Shown piece by piece: positions 50,827 to 60,930 of a stretch of 64,000 nt of DNA. Both the position numbers and the translations under genes were made by a program. Location of the stretch: positions 11,408,001 to 11,472,000 of the forward strand of contig CM037472.1 in assembly GCA_021014325.1 (NCBI GenBank). Reading direction: 5' to 3'. The notes below the pieces were generated by a model. It ran no database searches, was not told where the DNA came from, and saw only the letters and a program-made list of their open reading frames with translations. Source of the stretch: Plazaster borealis. Lineage: Eukaryota > Echinodermata > Asteroidea > Forcipulatida > Labidiasteridae. How positions within the stretch are numbered: position 1 is the stretch's first letter; every line of letters starts with the position of its first letter.

Positions 50827-51002
50827 GGGCCCAATTTCATAAAGCTGGTTCGCAGAAAATACTGCTTTGTGAATTTCTTTGCTTGGCAAAAATATGAGTG
50901 GGGCACCAGATGCTACAATGCAAACTTTGTGGAGAGTTGGCTTTTAATCTGTTTCTGCTTAAGCAAGTTTTTTGTGCTTAGAGGCTTTGTGAGATTGGTC
51001 CC
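50827..51002. mobile_element. GGGCCC-type MITE (copy 4)
   Basis: GGGCCCAATTTCATAAAGC starts it, and GAGATTGGTCCC ends it. It is a short 176-bp copy. Confidence 0.75.
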
Positions 51003-51659
51003 ATATCTTGTAGATCTACTTTGGAGAGTTTCCCTTAACTTTTCTTCACTAGCCAGTGTATGCAGAAAGTTTTTTCCCACAATGTCAAAGGGCAGTTCAC
51101 TGTTGCCTATCTCCAATTTGATTCTTTTAGACCCTTTTTCATGCTAGTACAGCTGCGAATTTTGCCAAAGTTCGTCCGCAGTTTTGCTGAACTTTGCTGG
51201 TAACAAGTCTAATTTGCAGTGGAGTTAAGTACCCATTGAAACAAATGAGGTGCGCGCAGCTTAGCACGGGTGGTCCAGACTAAAACAAATTCATAGCTCA
51301 AAGTTCAGGGTGGTTTTTTTTTCAACAGCCCATCACATCCCTGTTTTATTTTTGGTGTGTTGATTGAAAACTAGACAATCTGAATGATTTTAAGGGATTG
51401 TACAGTTAATGTTTCAAAAAAGCACAATCGATTATCTGTATAGAAACACATGAATGAATCCAGATTTTGCCTGTGACTTTCAAAACAAAAAAATGTCTAG
51501 CCAGCAGGCCCAATCAGCAAAACATTTTCACTGGTCGATATCTAATGATTTTCTTTCAACATCGTGTTACTTGTCTAGAACTTGGGCTATGGAAGCTTAA
51601 AACAAATCCATATTATGCAGTTACATGTAGCCAGCCAGCAAGAGCACTTGAACACCCAT

Positions 51660-52824
51660 GGGCCAAATTTCAAAGAGCTGCTTTTATTGTTTTAAGCACA
51701 AAAAGTAGCCAAGCACAACCAAACTTTGTTTACCAAAATAAGGTTACCAGCCAAAATACCATGTCACATGTACCATCCATGACTGGTATTTCTGCTTATT
51801 TTTACTTAGCAGGAATTTGTTTAAAAAGCAAAATTTGATGCTTAAAGGCACCTGGCAGTGGTATTTTGTCAAAATAAAGCTTTTGTCGTTAATATATACA
51901 TTTTGATGAGTGGAATGTGAATAAACAATTAACTAAGGTTAAAAAATTGTGTTTTTATTTTAATTAAACATTTAAAAATAGGCCCCCGTTTACATGGCGC
52001 TGTTAGTGACGTCAATCGAGGCGCGGGATATTTGAAGAGAAAATGTGTAGTCTGGCCCTGTACATTACGTCTGGGTACCTGATCAGTAGATGCGTTTTTG
52101 TAAACGGACGTCACCGCCCAATGCAATCCTAGGAGAGTGTACAGTCGACGTTTATACAAGGTTTTCACCAGTCCCGAACTGTCCCATGCGCATTTCTATG
52201 TCTTAAAAAACGGAAGATACGAGCACGGTCATAACGAGAACACGGATAATACAAGGTATTCTAGTGGCCCCGTGATGACAAATCGGATCAGCGTGCCGCG
52301 GCGCGGCATACAGCTCAAGTCGATCCGAACACCAGAAACATGTTCGCTGCAGCACTGAAAACGATGTCGGACCGGACCACTTTGCCCTCGTTAGCCTGAC
52401 TTTCGATACCCGTAACTGCCTATATTTGGGATCTGCAGGAAACAAATGCCAACTGACCCCATCTTTAGTCGTTTTGCTGCATCTAGCAGCAATACACCTG
52501 GTCGGCATTGCCGGGATAATGCACGAAAAATCCCTTTTTTGGGATAACCAAACGAAACGTACAAGCTCACTACTTGCACGTAAATGCAGGCAAGTTCGAG
52601 GGGGGTCGATGTTCGATCGCGGCGAAGTCTGCCTCGATTGACGTCACAAAAAGGGATGGGCGGAGTCACCTTCAAACAACTTTATCAATTTTGTTAACAT
52701 ATAAATCGTGACAAACAATTACTCAAAAAATTGTTTTATTGTTAATATACATATACTCTTCTGTAAAAAAAAAAAAAAAAAACTATTTCCAGGTGACTTT
52801 AAGCAGCTCTATGAAATTGGGTCC
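51660..52824. mobile_element. GGGCCC-type MITE (copy 5), split by the THAP element
   Basis: The left part is 51660-51845 and the right part is TTAAGCAGCTCTATGAAATTGGGTCC-like, 52799-52824. The inserted TTAA element occupies the TTAA of the right terminal repeat. Confidence 0.82.
51846..52798 (-). mobile_element. 953-bp TTAA element carrying a frameshifted THAP domain
   Basis: The termini AGGCACCTGG and CCAGGTGACT are near-perfect inverted repeats flanked by TTAA on both sides (51842-51845 and 52799-52802). On the minus strand, from 52508, the frame reads MPTRCIAARCSKTTKDG, WHLFPADPKYR and AKWSGPTSF. After a one-base shift it continues CCSEHVSG. This supplies C-x4-C and then C...H of a C2CH THAP zinc finger, with the FP and W landmarks in place. 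No catalytic transposase region is present. The element interrupts a GGGCCC-type MITE (51660-52824). THAP domains are found in P-element and Kolobok transposases; the TTAA target and AGG end favour Kolobok (inference). Confidence 0.8.
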
Positions 52825-52947
52825 TCATCAAGTCCTTTTGGTATTCAACTGGCATTTGGATCTCTGTCAGTGGAGAAAGTTTGAATGGAATTGGCCATTT
52901 TTTATGGAGAGAAAAAACTAAGCAAACAACAGTTCTGTTTTATTTAA

Positions 52948-53312
52948 AGGTATAGTACACGTTTGGTAATGACTCAAAACAAATATTAGCATAAAAACTT
53001 ACTTGAGCAACGGAGAGCTGTTGATAGTATAAAACATTGTAGGAAATTACTCCCTCTGAAGTAACGTAGTTTTTGAGAAAGTGGTAATTTCTCACTAAAA
53101 TAATAACAACTTCTTGCGAGAAGTTTTTATTCCTATCTAAAAGCACACAAATTTGTACAACAAGGGTGTTTTTTCTTTCATCATTTTCTTGCAACTTCGA
53201 TGACCAATAATTGAGCCCAAATTTTCACAGGCTTGTTATTTTATGCATATATGTTGGGATACACCAAGTGAGAACACTGGTCTTTGACAATTTCCAAACG
53301 TGTTTAGTGCCT
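52948..53312. mobile_element. TTAA MITE, family A (copy 3)
   Basis: It begins AGGTATAGTACACGTTTGG and ends TTTAGTGCCT. The flanks are TTAA and TTAG. The interior matches copy 1 closely. Confidence 0.85.
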
Positions 53313-54145
53313 TTAGGTGGCCTTTTTAAAAAGGTATTATTGCATTATTACATCATTATTTGTTTGGAAGAGTAAATTAATTCCCAACCTCTAGTTTGCA
53401 ATCAACATACATGTACACATAGACCATACAATCAGTCTGTGAAATCAAATTAGGTCTTCCTGTATCAGTGAAAACATCAACAAATGGTTTCTCTAGAGTT
53501 AAAATTGGAAAAATCTTCGTTTTATAGTACTTAAATATTATGTGCCACTTTGACCGTTTATTAGTAGTTAATTTGATTAGTTTGATCCATATGTACGGCC
53601 ATTGCATCAACAGTCTTTTAATACTGAAAACCAAATGCATCGGAATTTAATTACAAAATGCAATTAGACCAACAAACCAAGTTTGACATAATCTATTAAG
53701 TTAAGGGTTTCACCCCAGACACGAATTGATCATAAACCTGGTGTGCTCTTTGCATGTTCATCCATTCCCAACCCCCCCCCCCCTTCTCTTGAAAGTACAG
53801 TGGAACGGGTCAATAAATGTGAACAACTCTGCTGGCGGTTAATATAACCTGGAAGATGTGTAGATCATTCTAGTAAAACAATTGATCTTATTTTTGACCG
53901 CATGGGGGCGCTTTCATCAGGAAGTGTCTTGCATCACAATAACAATTTTGTCTTATTTTAATTGCTTGCGTGTAGTTTTCTTGCATCAATGACGAAATAT
54001 ATAAACATAATAATAACAACAATGAGAACCCCCAATTTGTTTACTTGTTTTGCATCACGTGAATTCGGCTCACATACGCCATCGCGCGGTCAAAAGTACG
54101 GCGAATTGAAATTACTCCAGCAAGGTAAACAAGTGGGTGGATTAA

Positions 54146-54518
54146 AGGGATTGTATACGTTTGGTCATTGGAACCCACTGTTTGTTTCAATCTTAGCTGT
54201 AGATATATACAATAAAACTAACCTGTGAAAACTTCATTTCAAAAGGTGGTAGTGTTTTTGAGATATTGCGGAAATTCTGGAGCGGTTATGTCCACGCAGG
54301 AAGAATAATCTGCAATTGGAATACACAATCTGAGAAACTTTTCAGACTCGGATTCAATTTTGGGGGGATAAAAACTGATCTCTTTTTCCATAACCACATT
54401 ACTTCAAAATATAATGTTTCTTAAAATGCTTTATACTCTCAAAAGCTGCTGTACTTCTTACCAAGTAATTTTTAATTGCCAATAATTTTATGAGTAATGA
54501 CCAAACGTATACAGAACT
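54146..54518. mobile_element. TTAA MITE, family B (copy 4)
   Basis: TTAA at 54142-54145 and a decayed TTAG on the right. It keeps the 'ggagcggttatgtccacgca' block. The central palindrome is degenerate in this copy. Confidence 0.82.
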
Positions 54519-55205
54519 TTTAGCACACATCAGTGTAGGGTAAAACACAAATACTATTCTTTATCCCCCATGTACTTATTGCATCTATTTAAAATCCTGT
54601 TGTTGAGCATGTACATTGTGCATACTTAAAAAGCACATCACCAAGCAATTCTCAACAGCTTTTACCAAGCACACATCACTGCAGAGACCCATGTGGTTTT
54701 CTTCACATAGTTTGCAGCAATAAACCCATGTATGTTGTTTGTCCAGGTTGGCCACAAGATTTATGTGTTTATATGAATAAGGACTTGCAGAATGGAAACG
54801 AAAACACGCTGTTTATTATTATTTTTAGTACAAGTGCCTGTCCAAATTGAAAAGATGTCCTAAATTTAATATTGTCATAGTAACACCTACATTTATGCTT
54901 AGACTTTTTTTGTATGCGTATTACGTGTCGACATGGGTAAGAGACTGAATGTTTAAAAAAAAATTTAAAACAAATTTTTTTTTTACTTCTTCACTTGCAC
55001 ATATAACACAGATAAAAATTACAGGGAATAAATATAGTATAATATATATATTTTTTTAATGAATTAAAAACAATAACAGACAGTAAATAAAGAATGTTTA
55101 AAAAAAAATAACAAGTCGCCAGTGAGTGGCAAGATGGAACAGGTGACCAGCACCTCTACAGAGCCATCCTACATGTACCCTTCATGTTAAATGTTTCAGA
55201 CACTT

Positions 55206-55770
55206 CGTCACTGTTTTCACGAAGAGCCACATATCTTAAAATGACAAGTATAGATTATTACAAGAAAGGGCCTTTATCTCAATGAATGCATTTTTGCGTT
55301 TTCACGAAGAGCCATCGGCCCAAAAATGCATTGTAATACATTGCAACAAATGTAGGTCAAATCGTTTTTCCGTTTTCACGAAGAGCCACTTATGTCAGCG
55401 CGCGTGATCACATGACATACGCGCCCCTGCCACTTATGTCAGCGCGCGTGATCACGTGACATACGCGCCCCTTTTCTATGTAAAAACACGTTAACCAGTT
55501 GGGTGTTTAAGTAGGTCAACTCACTTTTTCGGTTTCACAAAGAGCCACGTATCTTTGACTAATTACTCTGCAATTAGCCAATATATTTAACGAAATTAAT
55601 TAGTCAATAGAATAGGGATGTTAAACTTACACAGAATCATATGAGAGGTCTTTGAATGCAAACCGTGGCTTTAGTATTGCAGATTTTGCAGGTTGAAGCC
55701 AAGCACAGTGTAAAATGTAAATCTCAATCAAGCGTTTGGACATATGTGGCTCTTCGTGAAAACGGTGACG
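55206..55770. mobile_element. 565-bp inverted-repeat element with repeated TTTTCACGAAGAGCCAC boxes
   Basis: The ends CGTCACTGTTTTCACGAAG and CTTCGTGAAAACGGTGACG are inverted over about 29 bases and flanked by ACTT (55202-55205 and 55771-55774). The box recurs inside at about 55296, 55371 and 55528. A tandem pair ('cagcgcgcgtgatcac(a/g)tgac') lies at 55385-55472. Confidence 0.85.
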
Positions 55771-56248
55771 ACTTGTTCCAGTGTTTCAATAATAACTCCT
55801 TTGAGTGGTGCACTAGGATCCAGCATTAGATAAATGTTCAGTTATTGTTTGTGACTCAACACTGGTGTAAACTGTGGGCCTGATACTTCACACAGAGGCA
55901 GTTCCCTCATACTTAATGTTTCTTTGGACTTTCGTGGGAACAAAGGTTTGACAGTGATTTTGGGTTGCCTGAAGGATACTAAAAACAAATTTGATTGGAT
56001 GCCTTCTCTGGTCCAGCAATTTTTTGTAGGGGTCAAAATGGGGTCAACTGGGGTCAACATTCAAAAATGCCCTAATCCTTTTGAAAAGTATATCAAATTA
56101 CTCGTCTAGTCATACAGAATCTGGAAATATATAGTTTGCCCTATCTCCGACCTTCCGTTACGTCACTATGACTATACTAGTCATTGCCTCAGTCTGGAAA
56201 TGTTCCATTGCTAATTCAATTTATGCACCCATTAAACAAGGAGACACT

Positions 56249-56527
56249 CAACCTCGTCCCCATGGTTTACTTTATTTCCAACCATGTTTACAATAGTAAA
56301 CCCTGGGAGGGAAACTCCTTACTTGGACCCTGATTGGACAACGACTGGTGTACAAAAGTCTAACGTAAACATGTTAAGTTGTACTCATTCAGTATTCACC
56401 ATGTTCACAGCCAGACTATTCTAATTTGCATACGTATCCAAAAGTTTTGGATATGCAAATGATCCAATACCAGGGTGAAAGAGCGGTCAACCTCGTACTG
56501 CTCGACACACCTTGGGGACGAGGTTGG
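56249..56527. mobile_element. MITE with CAACCTCGTCCCC ends
   Basis: 'caacctcgtccccatgg' faces 'ccttggggacgaggttg'. 'catgtttacaatagtaaacc' pairs inside. A TPWGRGWEIL reading in this region comes from the inverted repeat, not from a PARP WGR domain. Confidence 0.7.
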
Positions 56528-56943
56528 GAGATACTGTCTTACCTTCACAGGAACAAAGTATCCAGCCTGAAACTGTATAATAGTGAGGAAAATAACATGT
56601 CACAGTTCAACACTTTTGTCAAAAATCTTTCATTTGTTTTGTTTTCCCCTCGTCTTGCCTTGCCTCCTATAAGAGACGTCTCAGCCCATCAGGTTGTCTG
56701 TCTTTAACACTGAAGGTTAATAATAGTCCCCAATTAGTGCTTAATTCGGTCATACTATTTGCATCAATTATTTACCAACGGCTCCATGCTTCAATGAATC
56801 ATTCAGAGACTCATTAAAATGAAGATCAAATTGCTGCAAGACCGCACCAAAAAGAGACAGAGATGGATCTAAAGGGCATAATGTAAATTGTTACTGAGGG
56901 CATTTCTAGACATTTGTGGTAATGAAACTTGGGATACCTTTAA

Positions 56944-57092
56944 GGGTCTGTATACAATTGGTAATTACTCTGAAAATTAATGGCAATAAAAACTTACTTG
57001 GTAAGAAGTACAGCAGCTTTGGTATAGTCTAATGCATTTTGAAAAACTTTTCACTTTGAAGTACTGTGGTTATGGAAAAAGATATCAGTTAT
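56944..57092. mobile_element. TTAA MITE, family B (copy 5), truncated
   Basis: Only the left half is present (TTAA at 56940, GGGTCTGTATACAATTGG, then the 'acttacttggtaagaagtac' block). It stops at 'gatatcagtt'. Confidence 0.75.
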
Positions 57093-57124
57093 CGATGACT
57101 TGATAAATATGTAAATGTTGTTAA

Positions 57125-57821
57125 AGGGTCTGTATAGACCTTTCTTTTGTTGATAAACAAACCGCGCTGGTTGGCATGGACGGCCGAAAGTTAGCAAAAC
57201 ATTCAATCGTGTTAACAAATGTTGTGTCCAAATTCAACATTTCTGTAAACTTTCAATCAACCAAAAATACATACCATGATTGGTTGCTTTGTTTCCAACA
57301 AATTCAACACTATTTTTGAATATTTGTGTAACATTATTACAAACTGTGGCTATCTGCTTATGCTTTACATTTATGGCTTTCCATAGTTTTCCAACCTCGG
57401 TTGGCAAAAACTCGGGCTGTGACGTTGCAAAAGAAAGGTCTATACATTTGGTAATGACTCTGAAAATTAATGGCAATAAAAACTTACTTGGTAAGAAGTA
57501 CTGCAGCTTTGGATAGTTTAATGTATTTGAGAAACTTTTCACTATGAAAAACTGCGGTTATGGAAAAAGATATCACTCTTTATCCCAAAAAATTTGAATC
57601 TGAGAAGCGTTACTGCAGTAATGTTTCTCAATTTGTGTATTCCTAATGCAAATTGTTCTTCCTGGGTGGACATACATGTAAATGCTCCAGATTTTCAGCA
57701 ATATCTCAAAAACGCTACCACTTTTTGAAATGATTTTCACAGGTTAGTTTTATGGTATACATCTACATGTACAACTCTGAAACAAACAGTACGTTCCAAT
57801 TACCAAATGTATACAATCCCT
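57125..57821. mobile_element. TTAA MITE, family B (copy 6), interrupted by another element
   Basis: TTAA at 57121-57124 and 57822-57825. Normal family length is about 390 bp; here about 300 bp are inserted after the first dozen bases (see 57136-57441). The central palindrome is present with two G-T type mismatches. Confidence 0.82.
57136..57441. mobile_element. TA-flanked MITE nested in a family B element
   Basis: The inverted ends are TAGACCTTTCTTTTG and CAAAAGAAAGGTCTA. Removing it restores the family B terminus GGGTCTGTATACATTTGG. The TA duplication suggests a Tc1/mariner-like mechanism (inference). Confidence 0.8.
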
Positions 57822-57897
57822 TTAAGAGCAAACATCAACCTCTTTCACACGAGATGAATTCCCAGGAAAATGTGGTTATTACCTATTCAAATTTGAA

Positions 57898-58245
57898 TTG
57901 GGTGGCACGGGTGGTGTAGTACCTAAAGTGCTCACCTAATTACCAATGTGGCCCTGGTGCGATTCCCGGCTAAGGCCATTAGTATGTAGAGTTGTGCTTT
58001 GGTTCTCTCCTATGCCACAAGGGTTTTTCTCCGAGCCCTCTTGTTTTCCTCCCTCTGGAAAAATCAAACACTTTTGATCTTTGGCTGTGCTCCGTGTTCA
58101 TATATGGGTCGATGTGGCTGGCTGCCGTAGGCACCCTCGCATGCCAGCAGCTCAAACACGTTGTAGCCATGACCTTCGTAATTCAGCTTCTCAGCTGCAA
58201 AATAAGGACGAATAGTCTACCAAATTGTTATTATTATTCATTACT
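57898..58245 (+). mobile_element. tRNA-like SINE S4
   Basis: 'ggtggcacgggtggtgtagt' and 'ggtgcgattcccggc' give degenerate box A and B. The body is unrelated to S1-S3. The tail is '(tta)n' at about 58228. Confidence 0.55.
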
Positions 58246-59392
58246 AACCCCAGCAAACACCCAGCATTTTCCAAGGAAATAGCTACCCCTTCTTGGGAGT
58301 AGGTTCAAGCAGGATAACCCCCGAGGGTGTAGCTTACTGAGTGTTCATTTTTTTTTTAGGGAAAACTGCTTCAAGTGTGATACAAATATGGGATGGCGGT
58401 GGGGTTAAGATTCCCCGGAATTTCTTGGGGGTTTTATTTCCTGGGAATTGGTTTAATAGTTCTAAAAGGGGCTGAGAGAAAACTTGTTAAATTAGGAAGA
58501 GTGCTTGCCATGAGCAAGGGTAATCCCAGCCCATATCCATCCATGATATTATGTGTTCTGGGTTTTTATTTATGTGCATTTCCAAGACAAGTATGTTATA
58601 CACAAGATGGGGGGTATCCAGAGGACGTAGCAATCATGGTAAAGTGTCTTGCTCAAGGACACAAACTCCATAAAGGCAAGTCAGCAGGGATTTGAGCTGG
58701 ATGATATATGTCCCTGATGAGCAAGTTTGTCCTCTATGTGTAACTGGGAAGAAACAATACAAAATGAGACACAGCCTTTTCGTTTATATTTTTTTCAAAT
58801 TAATCAAGTGAATATGAAAGTCTTGTAGTGTGTACATGATCAACTTAATAATACAATATTTAATGCCTTGTGAGATTCATTCGAATTCATTGTCTATATA
58901 TCTTGTAAAACTGTACCTTTAAGATAAGATAACCTGAAAAATGATCACGTCATGATGACGTCAAATATTTTTTGAATCAATAATGACATATCAAGCCTGT
59001 TTAAAAAAGAATTTGGATTAAAGCATGTTCCGTTACCAATTTCTGACTTAAAGGGGCAAAAAATGAAAAAATCATAACAAATCGTGTGATCTCAATGGCT
59101 TTTTTTACTGAAACAGACAAATAAAAAATAAAAATTAAAAAAACTTTAACGAAAACAAGAGCTGTTTCGCTACGCTGCGCTATGAAACAGCTAATGAGAA
59201 AACAGTGGAAGATCATCTATTATACAGGACTTGTATGGAATAGAAGTACCGAACATTAAATGGGTTGTACGAACATTAAATGGGTTGTACGCATACACGA
59301 AGCATACAATATTACTTGACCTTTCTGTCAGGTCGCCTGCAATAATGATTTCCCTCCCTAGGCTTGGGGGAAGAACCAAAAACAAATCACCA

Positions 59393-59683
59393 GACCCCAA
59401 TTACATAGAGCTGCTTAACGGCCGATTTTATGCTTACTGCGCAAGTTTCCATTTCATAGCGCTGCTAACCGTAAGCATACGAAAAGGCATGCTAACCGTG
59501 CGGTGCTTACTGTATGAAAATGAATGACGTAACATAACAATGCAAATCCATGGTGAACGCGCAAGCTGGCTGCCTAATTTTCTTGCTAACCTGTGAAATA
59601 CGTTTACACTTAAGCAAATTTTTCTGCTATATAGTTAGCACGAAAATTTGCTTACCATAAGCAGTGCTATGAAATTGGCCCCA
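59393..59683. mobile_element. GGGCCC-type MITE (copy 6)
   Basis: ACCCCAATTACATAGAGC and CTATGAAATTGGCCCC are the ends. 'cagacccc' occurs on both sides and may be the target duplication. Internal 'gcttac' and 'gtaagc' pairs are frequent. Confidence 0.75.
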
Positions 59684-60269
59684 GACCCCAACTTGAAAGC
59701 TGTTCAACTGATTAAAAAAAACCAGTTTTTATATAATTCACTTATTAAAAATGTCTAGCAATAAAAGGCAACAAATGTTATTAGATGAAGAAGTTCAACA
59801 ATTGTGTATAAATTGGAAAGGTTCATTAGATAGGTCATTCCCATTGGAAACCGTTTGAAATAAAGTATGCGTAATTATAGATTGTTTTTTTGACTTGATG
59901 AGGTCTGTGTGTTGAAATAATTTCTCATATCTGTGGATCAGCACGGTTCATGTTAAAGTTATGCGTAAAGCTAGCCTTTTTGATTGAATCGCCTTTAAGT
60001 AAAAGGTCAGTGCCACGGTTTTCCCACCTGCCATATTAACAAAATTTGATTTATTTTATATATTATTATTATATATATTTTATTATATTATTATTATTAT
60101 ATATTATTATTTTATATTTGTTTAGTTTTACTTTTGTGGGGGCAATGATAGTGATCCCACAAGAGAAAGAGGAAATTGCAAATCTCACGCAACCCCTCAG
60201 ACATTTGAAATGGAAAAAATAACAGAAAGTACGCCATCGATTACTGGATAAATATGTAAATGTTGTTAA

Positions 60270-60660
60270 AGGGTCTGTATACATTTGGTAATGACTCTGA
60301 AAATTAATGGCAATAAAAACTTACTAAGAACATGGAGGTACTGCAGCTTTGGATAGTATAGTGCATTTTGAGCAACTTTTCACTTTGAAGTACTGCGGTT
60401 ATGGAAAAAGATATCACTTTTTATCCCAAACAATTTGAATCTGAGAAGCGTTACTGCAGTAACGCTTCTCAGATTGTGTACTCCAATTGCAGATTATTCT
60501 TCCTGCGTGGACAAAACTGCTCCAGATTTTCGGCAACATCTCAAAAACGCTACCACCTTTTGAAATGAAATTTTCTCAGGTTAGTTTTATGGTATATATC
60601 TACAACTATATAGAATTGAAACAAACAGTGGGTTCCAATTACCAAACATATACAGACCCT
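60270..60660. mobile_element. TTAA MITE, family B (copy 7)
   Basis: TTAA at 60266-60269 and 60661-60664. The ends AGGGTCTGTATAC and the inverse are near-perfect. The central palindrome (core TTACTGCAGTAA, 28 bases) is perfect. This is the best-preserved copy in the window. Confidence 0.9.
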
Positions 60661-60661
60661 T

Positions 60662-60930
60662 TAAACAATCTTTTAAGTCTGTGCCGGTGCTAAAGTTTGG
60701 GACAATATTCCCTCTTCTATTCAAAGTTCCTCCTCCATTGAAATTGTTAAAAGTTTATGCAAGAAACTGTACTTTAAGTAGTTCCTAACTGTACTTTTTA
60801 TTCATCTTTATTCTAGTATGTTGTTTATGTTGGCCATTTATGTCAAACAGGACATTGATGTAAAACAGCTTTTGCCGATCTTTTTATCCTGTATAAAGAT
60901 ATTGCAATAAATAAAAACATATGCAAGTTA
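60662..60930 (+). mobile_element. LINE 3' fragment next to a TTAA MITE
   Basis: One frame reads GAKVWDNIPSSIQSSSSIE and KSLCKKLYFK then a stop, the standard C-terminal box of LINE reverse transcriptases (GxKxWNxIPxxIK). The fragment starts directly at the TTAA flank of the MITE at 60270-60660. Confidence 0.75.

Noticed and set aside
52391..52675. 94-codon antisense ORF overlapping the THAP frame
   Set aside because: It is a different frame of the THAP-bearing element. The domain residues are in the other two frames.
56426..56707. Reading DTPWGRGWEIL suggested the PARP WGR domain
   Set aside because: The WGR letters come from the inverted end of a MITE, surrounding residues do not match PARP, and there is no splice acceptor in phase.
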